Assembly: GCA_014729315.1 (NCBI GenBank)
Contig: WJKD01000428.1
Span: 1 to 9,353, forward strand
Source of the DNA: Promethearchaeota archaeon
GTDB lineage: Archaea > Asgardarchaeota > Lokiarchaeia > Sigynarchaeales > SOKP01
Direction: 5' to 3'
DNA length: 9,353 nt
In this document: piece after piece, positions 5,893 through 9,353 of the stretch
Layout of the letters: each line of letters opens with the position of its first letter
Position numbering within the stretch: the stretch's first letter is position 1
Notes under the pieces: model-generated
Seen by the model: the letters and a program-made list of their open reading frames with translations, nothing else
Told to the model about the DNA's origin: nothing
Database searches by the model: none
Position numbers and translations under genes: made by a program

Positions 5893-6690
5893 ATGCCTCG
5901 AGAATTTACTTACGGCCCGTTTAATAGCCGAAGATTAAAACTTTCCCTCGGAGTGGATGTACTTCCTAGTTCGAAAAAATGTACCTATAATTGTATTTAT
6001 TGTGAGTTAGGAATAACTAGGAGAGATCAATTAGTTTCTCCTGAATATAGAATCGATAAAAAATGTACAAATCAATTTAAAAAAGAATTAAGGACCATCT
6101 TAAAGTATGTCCCTCATTTAAATTCGATTACTTTTGGGTATAATGGAGAGCCCACCTTAAACGAGAACTTGACAGATTTTCTCTTTGCTGCGAAAATTAT
6201 CAGAGAACAAATAAACTGGAAATCTGAAAAACCTATACTTACTCTATTTACAAATTCGAGCACTTTATATTCGAAACAGATTAGGGAAAGAGTCTCTCAA
6301 TTTGAGTGGATTTTGGCAAAATTGGATGTTGCGAATGACGAGATGTTTAGAAAGATAAACAGACCGCATAAAGAGGTTCCTTCAATTAGGATAATCGTGG
6401 ATTCTTTAGTAAAACTAAGAAATAGTCTCCCAGAACAGCATAAATTAGCAATTCAGAGTTTAATCTTTAATTCGTATAAAAAGGGCTACTCAAATGAATC
6501 AGAGGATTATATTTGGGAACTTGGTCAAGCGATAAACGAGATCGAACCTGATATGGTACAATTATATTCCATCGCAAGAATTCCAGCGGAGTATTATGTT
6601 TATTCAATTGGGGAACAAGAAAAAATGGAAATTATAAAGCAAATAAAAGATTCCATTGGATCGAAAAAAATAAAAGTTGAATTCTTTTAA
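5893..6690 (+). CDS. radical SAM protein, COG0731 type (wyosine-synthetase-like)
   Basis: The gene encodes 265 residues. The N-terminus YGPFNSRRLKLSLGVDVLP leads into the radical SAM cluster motif C30-TYN-C34-IY-C37, which binds the 4Fe-4S cluster that cleaves S-adenosylmethionine. FGYNGEPTLN (81-90) carries the SAM-contacting Gly-Glu-Pro, followed by LTLFTNSSTL, LAKLDVANDEMFRKINRP (141-158) and VQLYSIARIPAE (222-233), all in order for COG0731 proteins. These resemble the TYW1 enzyme of wyosine tRNA modification. This protein lacks the extra N-terminal cysteines that bind the second cluster of TYW1, and it is shorter, so it is a relative of unknown substrate rather than TYW1 itself. It begins 40 bp after the hydrolase without a clear Shine-Dalgarno and may be co-transcribed with it. 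Intracellular and oxygen-sensitive. Confidence 0.88.
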   Translation: MPREFTYGPFNSRRLKLSLGVDVLPSSKKCTYNCIYCELGITRRDQLVSPEYRIDKKCTNQFKKELRTILKYVPHLNSITFGYNGEPTLNENLTDFLFAAKIIREQINWKSEKPILTLFTNSSTLYSKQIRERVSQFEWILAKLDVANDEMFRKINRPHKEVPSIRIIVDSLVKLRNSLPEQHKLAIQSLIFNSYKKGYSNESEDYIWELGQAINEIEPDMVQLYSIARIPAEYYVYSIGEQEKMEIIKQIKDSIGSKKIKVEFF

Positions 6691-6699
6691 GACTAAGCG

Positions 6700-6707
6700 T
6701 TTTTTTA
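6700..6707 (+). terminator. T8 run after the radical SAM gene
   Basis: Eight T begin 9 bp past the TAA of the radical SAM gene, a typical place for archaeal intrinsic termination. The 200-bp gap to the next gene also holds a 6-bp inverted repeat (GTTAAT at 6731-6736, ATTAAC at 6742-6747). I see no gene in it. Confidence 0.5.
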
Positions 6708-6832
6708 TTCGACATTTATTAAATAAAGCGGTTAATCAGTCATTAACTACTCATGACGAATATGTAATAAATTTAGATAAGAAAGAAACGCATGGAATTG
6801 AAAGTTAAAAAAGTAAAGAATTTTAAACAACT

Positions 6833-6841
6833 AATATAAAT
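6833..6841 (+). promoter_or_regulatory. candidate TATA box for the mutase-like/GNAT operon
   Basis: AATATAAAT lies about 54 nt before the ATG at 6891, predicting transcription from about 6861 and a leader of about 30 nt. No Shine-Dalgarno precedes the ATG. Confidence 0.4.
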
Positions 6842-6890
6842 TATTACAGTTTACCCCGACCTCAATGATTTAACAAAAAACCACTAAAAA

Positions 6891-8315
6891 ATGGATATTA
6901 AAAACATCACGCAAAAATACCGCAAGATTCGTGCAATTAAGGTGAGCGACTTGAATCTAAATTCTATTAAGAAAATTGCTTTCGCTTTCGCAATTTGGAT
7001 AAACAAGGACGAGATTTTAATCGCAAGAGATAATACACCGCAAGGAGAATATTATAGAAAACCTATAATTGAAGGCTTAATTCGTGGGGGATGCAAAATT
7101 GTTGATTTGGAAATAAGCCCATTACCCATCTTAATTTACGCAATAAATAAATTAAATATCGCAGGAGCGATATACCTTTCAGGAATAAACGATGAGGAAC
7201 GAGAATATTCGGTGAATTTGCTTACAAAAAATATATTAATTTCGGAAGCAGAGTTCGGAGAGATAATGAGGTTGTATTATCATAGAAATTTAGGTATCGA
7301 CGAAGATCTTGATAATAATAAAGAAGTGAATAAAATTCGCAAATTGAATTTAATAGAGAATTACATTAACGAAATCTTTGATCAAATTGAAATCTCAGAG
7401 GTCAGAAGAAAGAATGAGTTAAGAGTTATTGTAGACACCGGTGCTGGAGCTGGAAATCTTACACTGCCGAAGATATTAAACGGTCTTGGATGTCGTATTT
7501 TAGAAGTTAATAACACTCTCGATCATAACATGAATTTTCCCCGTGGATCTGCATTAAATAAGGAAAATTTGAAACACTTGATCTTAACTTTTTGGAAAGG
7601 AAACTTTGACATTGGTTTTGCTCAAAATCGCTGTGGATTTAATACTGTGGTTTTAGGTGATGATTTTAAGCTATATGACGAAGACACGATGTTCGCTTTT
7701 GTAGTCGATTATTATTTAAAACAAAAAAAAAAAACAAAAAGAAACTTCGTAATAGTAACAAATATTACATCTTCTCTAATATTCGAGGAGCTTGCCAAGA
7801 AGTATAATGTTCAAGTGTTAAGGTTATACACTGGAGCAAAGCAATTTAAAAAAGAATTGAACAAATATATTGATAAAAACCGAGACTATATTATTTTCAA
7901 AACAGAAGGTCCTATCGGAAACGCTTTATTTCCTAAATTTTATCAATTCAATGATAGCTACTTTTTAATAGCAAAAATAATTGAAATCCTAGTTAAATCG
8001 GGAAAAAGATTTTCAAAATTAGTTTCTAAGCTTCCAAAATACTACTCCTTTGAGAAAAAAGTATTTTTTTCAAATAAAAACATTGACCATATTATGGATA
8101 AAATAAAAGAAGAATTAACATCAGAGGGAGAAGAAGTGATTCTTTATGGTAAGACGATAAGATTTGGAGATAATGAAGATTGGTTTGTCGTTATTCATCC
8201 CTCAAAAAAAGACGAATCAATCACGGTTATTAGCGACGCAAAAAGAGAATCGTTAGCAAGAATTTATTGTCAAACAACAGCAGAGTTAGTAAAAATGATT
8301 CTTTCTCAAATTTAA
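6891..8315 (+). CDS. phosphohexomutase-fold protein with degenerate active site (probable pseudoenzyme)
   Basis: The gene encodes 474 residues, the usual length for four-domain phosphoglucomutase/phosphomannomutase proteins. The fold is clear: domain I has ARDNTPQGEYYRKPIIEGLIRGGCKIVDL (45-73); domain II has LRVIVDTGAGAGNLTLPKILNGLGCRILEVN (177-207); domain III begins near 286; domain IV ends WFVVIHPSKKDESITVISDA (431-450). Yet every catalytic loop is altered. The phosphoserine loop TASHNP is SGINDEER (97-104). The metal-binding DGDADR is QNRCGFNT (245-252). The sugar loop G-E-x-S-G-H is not found near 339-344. The phosphate-binding RPSGTEP is IHPSKKDE (435-442). The frame is intact with no stops, so the gene is not decaying. 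Family enzymes interconvert hexose 1- and 6-phosphates; this one probably binds a ligand or partner instead. An A12 run (7723-7734) encodes part of a Lys-rich linker. Confidence 0.82.
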   Translation: MDIKNITQKYRKIRAIKVSDLNLNSIKKIAFAFAIWINKDEILIARDNTPQGEYYRKPIIEGLIRGGCKIVDLEISPLPILIYAINKLNIAGAIYLSGINDEEREYSVNLLTKNILISEAEFGEIMRLYYHRNLGIDEDLDNNKEVNKIRKLNLIENYINEIFDQIEISEVRRKNELRVIVDTGAGAGNLTLPKILNGLGCRILEVNNTLDHNMNFPRGSALNKENLKHLILTFWKGNFDIGFAQNRCGFNTVVLGDDFKLYDEDTMFAFVVDYYLKQKKKTKRNFVIVTNITSSLIFEELAKKYNVQVLRLYTGAKQFKKELNKYIDKNRDYIIFKTEGPIGNALFPKFYQFNDSYFLIAKIIEILVKSGKRFSKLVSKLPKYYSFEKKVFFSNKNIDHIMDKIKEELTSEGEEVILYGKTIRFGDNEDWFVVIHPSKKDESITVISDAKRESLARIYCQTTAELVKMILSQI

Positions 8316-8343
8316 TCGACTAAGAAAAAGCTCATTCTTGAAA

Positions 8344-8793
8344 ATGGTAAAAATAAGATTATTTAACCCAAGCGACGCAAAGTCTACGTCAAAATTAATT
8401 AGAAAGGCTCTTATTGAAGTGAATAGCAAAGATTACACTCCTCACGTGATCAAATATATGTACGATGAATTCACACCAAAATATTTGGTCAATCTATCTC
8501 AAGAGAGAAGATTTTTTGTTGCCGTAGATAGCAACCAGGTAATCGGAACAGCCACAATAATAGACGATTATGTTGGTACTGTCTTCGTCAGTCCTAAAAA
8601 TCACGGATTTGGAGTTGGTGCTAAATTAATGAAATATGTAGAATCTTTTGCCAAAAATCAAGGTATTAAAATCATTAGACTTTACGCAAGTATAACAGCT
8701 GTTCAATTTTACGAAAAATTAGGTTATAAGATAAAAGAAAAAAACATGACCGAAGAATACGGTCTGACTTATGAAATGACTAAAGAAATTTAA
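8344..8793 (+). CDS. GNAT-family N-acetyltransferase
   Basis: The gene encodes 149 residues, the size of a single GNAT domain that moves an acetyl group from acetyl-CoA to an amine. The order is normal: strand MVKIRLFNPSDAKSTSKLIRKAL at the N-terminus, strands FFVAVDSNQVIGTATIID (57-74) and GTVFVSP (78-84), then the acetyl-CoA pyrophosphate loop H87-G-F-G90-V-G92 with helix AKLMKYVESFAKNQG. Here the usual first Arg/Gln of R/Q-x-x-G-x-G is His. FYEKLGYK (122-129) contains the Tyr often acting as general acid. ATG 8344 is chosen over the in-frame TTG at 8338 because it starts directly at the first strand. The gene is 28 bp after the mutase-like gene and probably shares its transcript. The acceptor may be an amine, a protein or an amino sugar; the sequence does not say. 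Confidence 0.85.
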   Translation: MVKIRLFNPSDAKSTSKLIRKALIEVNSKDYTPHVIKYMYDEFTPKYLVNLSQERRFFVAVDSNQVIGTATIIDDYVGTVFVSPKNHGFGVGAKLMKYVESFAKNQGIKIIRLYASITAVQFYEKLGYKIKEKNMTEEYGLTYEMTKEI

Positions 8794-8848
8794 AACACAT
8801 TTGCGATTAACCCATATTTCCTCTTAACTTACTTTTATCAATAAGCAT

Positions 8849-8858
8849 AATTTAAAAG
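8849..8858 (+). promoter_or_regulatory. candidate TATA box for the small membrane protein gene
   Basis: AATTTAAAAG is the best TATA-like match in the 122-bp gap after the GNAT gene. Transcription would start near 8880, about 35 nt before ATG 8916. Confidence 0.3.
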
Positions 8859-8915
8859 AAAATCATACTACTTTATTATTAAAAAACAATAATTATCAAT
8901 TATAGAGAGAATAAA

Positions 8916-9149
8916 ATGGTAGCATCAAAAATTAGTTTTTATTTAGGTTTAATTTTTTTTGTGATAATGATTATTGGTGTAGGATTATTGTTATTAGGTT
9001 TATTTATTATTGTTTCATTAGGGCAAGCAGTGACCCCCGCTATTAATACAACAATAAGCGGAATAATCCTAGTACCTATTGGACTCGTCTTTACGATTGT
9101 ATTTTTTTCCCAAGCTATAAAACTCAGAAAGAAATATAGTAAAGATTAA
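8916..9149 (+). CDS. small two-span membrane protein
   Basis: The gene encodes 77 residues, ATG 8916 to TAA 9149. Two hydrophobic helices are evident, about residues 8-34 and 47-66, joined by a short polar loop (GQAVTPAINTT), with a basic tail AIKLRKKYSKD. By the positive-inside rule the tail faces the cytoplasm, and with two helices the N-terminus does too. A weak purine stretch, GAGAGAA, lies before the start. I recognise no family. The T-run and TATA-like box that follow suggest it forms its own transcription unit, separate from lysW. Confidence 0.65.
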   Translation: MVASKISFYLGLIFFVIMIIGVGLLLLGLFIIVSLGQAVTPAINTTISGIILVPIGLVFTIVFFSQAIKLRKKYSKD

Positions 9150-9186
9150 CTATAGTAATTTAACCCAAAAATTTTATCTTTAATGG

Positions 9187-9200
9187 TTTTTTTTTATATT
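9187..9200 (+). promoter_or_regulatory. T9 run overlapping a TATA box, end of one unit and start of lysW
   Basis: Nine T (9187-9195) form a likely terminator for the small membrane protein. They merge into TTTATATT (9193-9200), a good TATA box with a predicted transcription start near 9221, about 27 nt before the lysW ATG. Confidence 0.45.
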
Positions 9201-9229
9201 CATTCATTAATTCAATAGAAATGTGATAT

Positions 9230-9236
9230 AAGGAGA
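9230..9236 (+). promoter_or_regulatory. Shine-Dalgarno site of lysW
   Basis: AAGGAGA lies 11 nt before ATG 9248. It is one of only two strong Shine-Dalgarno matches in the window and supports this start. Confidence 0.7.
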
Positions 9237-9247
9237 TTTAGATTACT

Positions 9248-9353
9248 ATGCTAAAATGCGAATGCCCTTCTTGTTATTTTGAGTTCGAGTTAGGTGACGA
9301 TACAATCGAGGGAGAAGTTGTTCCGTGTCCTGACTGTGGAGTCGATTTGGAAG
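9248..9353 (+). CDS. lysW: LysW-type amino-group carrier protein (3' truncated by window edge)
   Basis: Only the first 35 residues are in the window. They hold a zinc-ribbon pattern, C6-x2-C9 and C27-x2-C30 with an extra Cys4, spaced by FEFELGDDTIEGEVV. This matches LysW, whose order is CPxC, an acidic GE-I/V-V stretch, then CPDCGxxLE. LysW is a protein of about 55 residues that carries alpha-aminoadipate or glutamate on the gamma-carboxyl of its C-terminal Glu during archaeal and Thermus-type lysine or arginine synthesis, handed along by LysX, LysZ, LysY, LysJ and LysK. The diagnostic C-terminal EDWGE would lie beyond the window, so a LysW-like paralogue with another role is not excluded. 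Other lys genes, if clustered, would lie to the right. Confidence 0.75.
   Translation, partial: MLKCECPSCYFEFELGDDTIEGEVVPCPDCGVDLE

Noticed and set aside
6753..6848. Tiny open frames in the gap before the mutase-like gene (for example 15 codons near 6792)
   Set aside because: They are too short, have no ribosome site or family resemblance, and are expected by chance.
8338..8343. TTG at 8338 as the GNAT start
   Set aside because: ATG two codons later starts exactly at the expected first strand, and neither has a distinguishing ribosome site.
1..9353. tRNA or rRNA genes, CRISPR arrays, insertion sequences
   Set aside because: I found no cloverleaf-like sequence, no regularly spaced repeats, and no transposase motifs or terminal inverted repeats on either strand.

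Overview
The window is AT-rich (about one third G+C by eye) and looks archaeal. TATA-like boxes sit at archaeal distances from starts, several genes have little or no leader, clear Shine-Dalgarno sites are sparse (before the permease and lysW), and the right edge enters a LysW-type carrier protein. A stand-alone longin-like protein, a 7-TM protein and a PadR/ABC-2 cassette with an expanded ATPase fit an Asgard archaeon, perhaps Lokiarchaeia-like. That taxonomic call is inference, since no marker gene is present.

Layout. 2-499 (+): 3' part of a DUF3795 cysteine-rich protein. 631-1032 (-): longin-like protein. 1214-1927 (-): 7-TM membrane protein with a TTG start. 1928-2164: divergent regulatory region with a perfect 17-nt palindrome beside a TATA box. 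2165/2282-4991 (+): PadR-family regulator, DrrA-like ABC ATPase and ABC-2 permease, closed by a hairpin. 5072-5852 (+): alpha/beta hydrolase with a damaged or non-canonical start. 5893-6690 (+): COG0731-type radical SAM protein. 6891-8315 (+): phosphohexomutase-fold protein whose active-site loops are degenerate. 8344-8793 (+): GNAT acetyltransferase. 8916-9149 (+): two-TM small protein. 9248-9353 (+): 5' end of lysW.

The regulator, ATPase and permease form one operon: a PadR repressor is expected to control an efflux-type ABC-2 transporter and probably itself. The mutase-like and GNAT genes are 28 bp apart and probably co-transcribed. The other genes are not obviously linked in function.

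The points most worth a second look are: (1) the PadR gene extends 39 codons upstream to an ATG at 2165 through a poly-proline stretch, but one in-frame TGA interrupts it; (2) the mutase-like protein has lost all four catalytic-loop signatures, so it looks like a conserved pseudoenzyme; (3) the ABC ATPase carries an insert of about 100 residues in its C-terminal domain; (4) the hydrolase has 71 codons of well-conserved N-terminus with no ATG, GTG or TTG in frame, and a one-base slip in an A-run would restore a TTG start. None of these amounts to proof of a new system.
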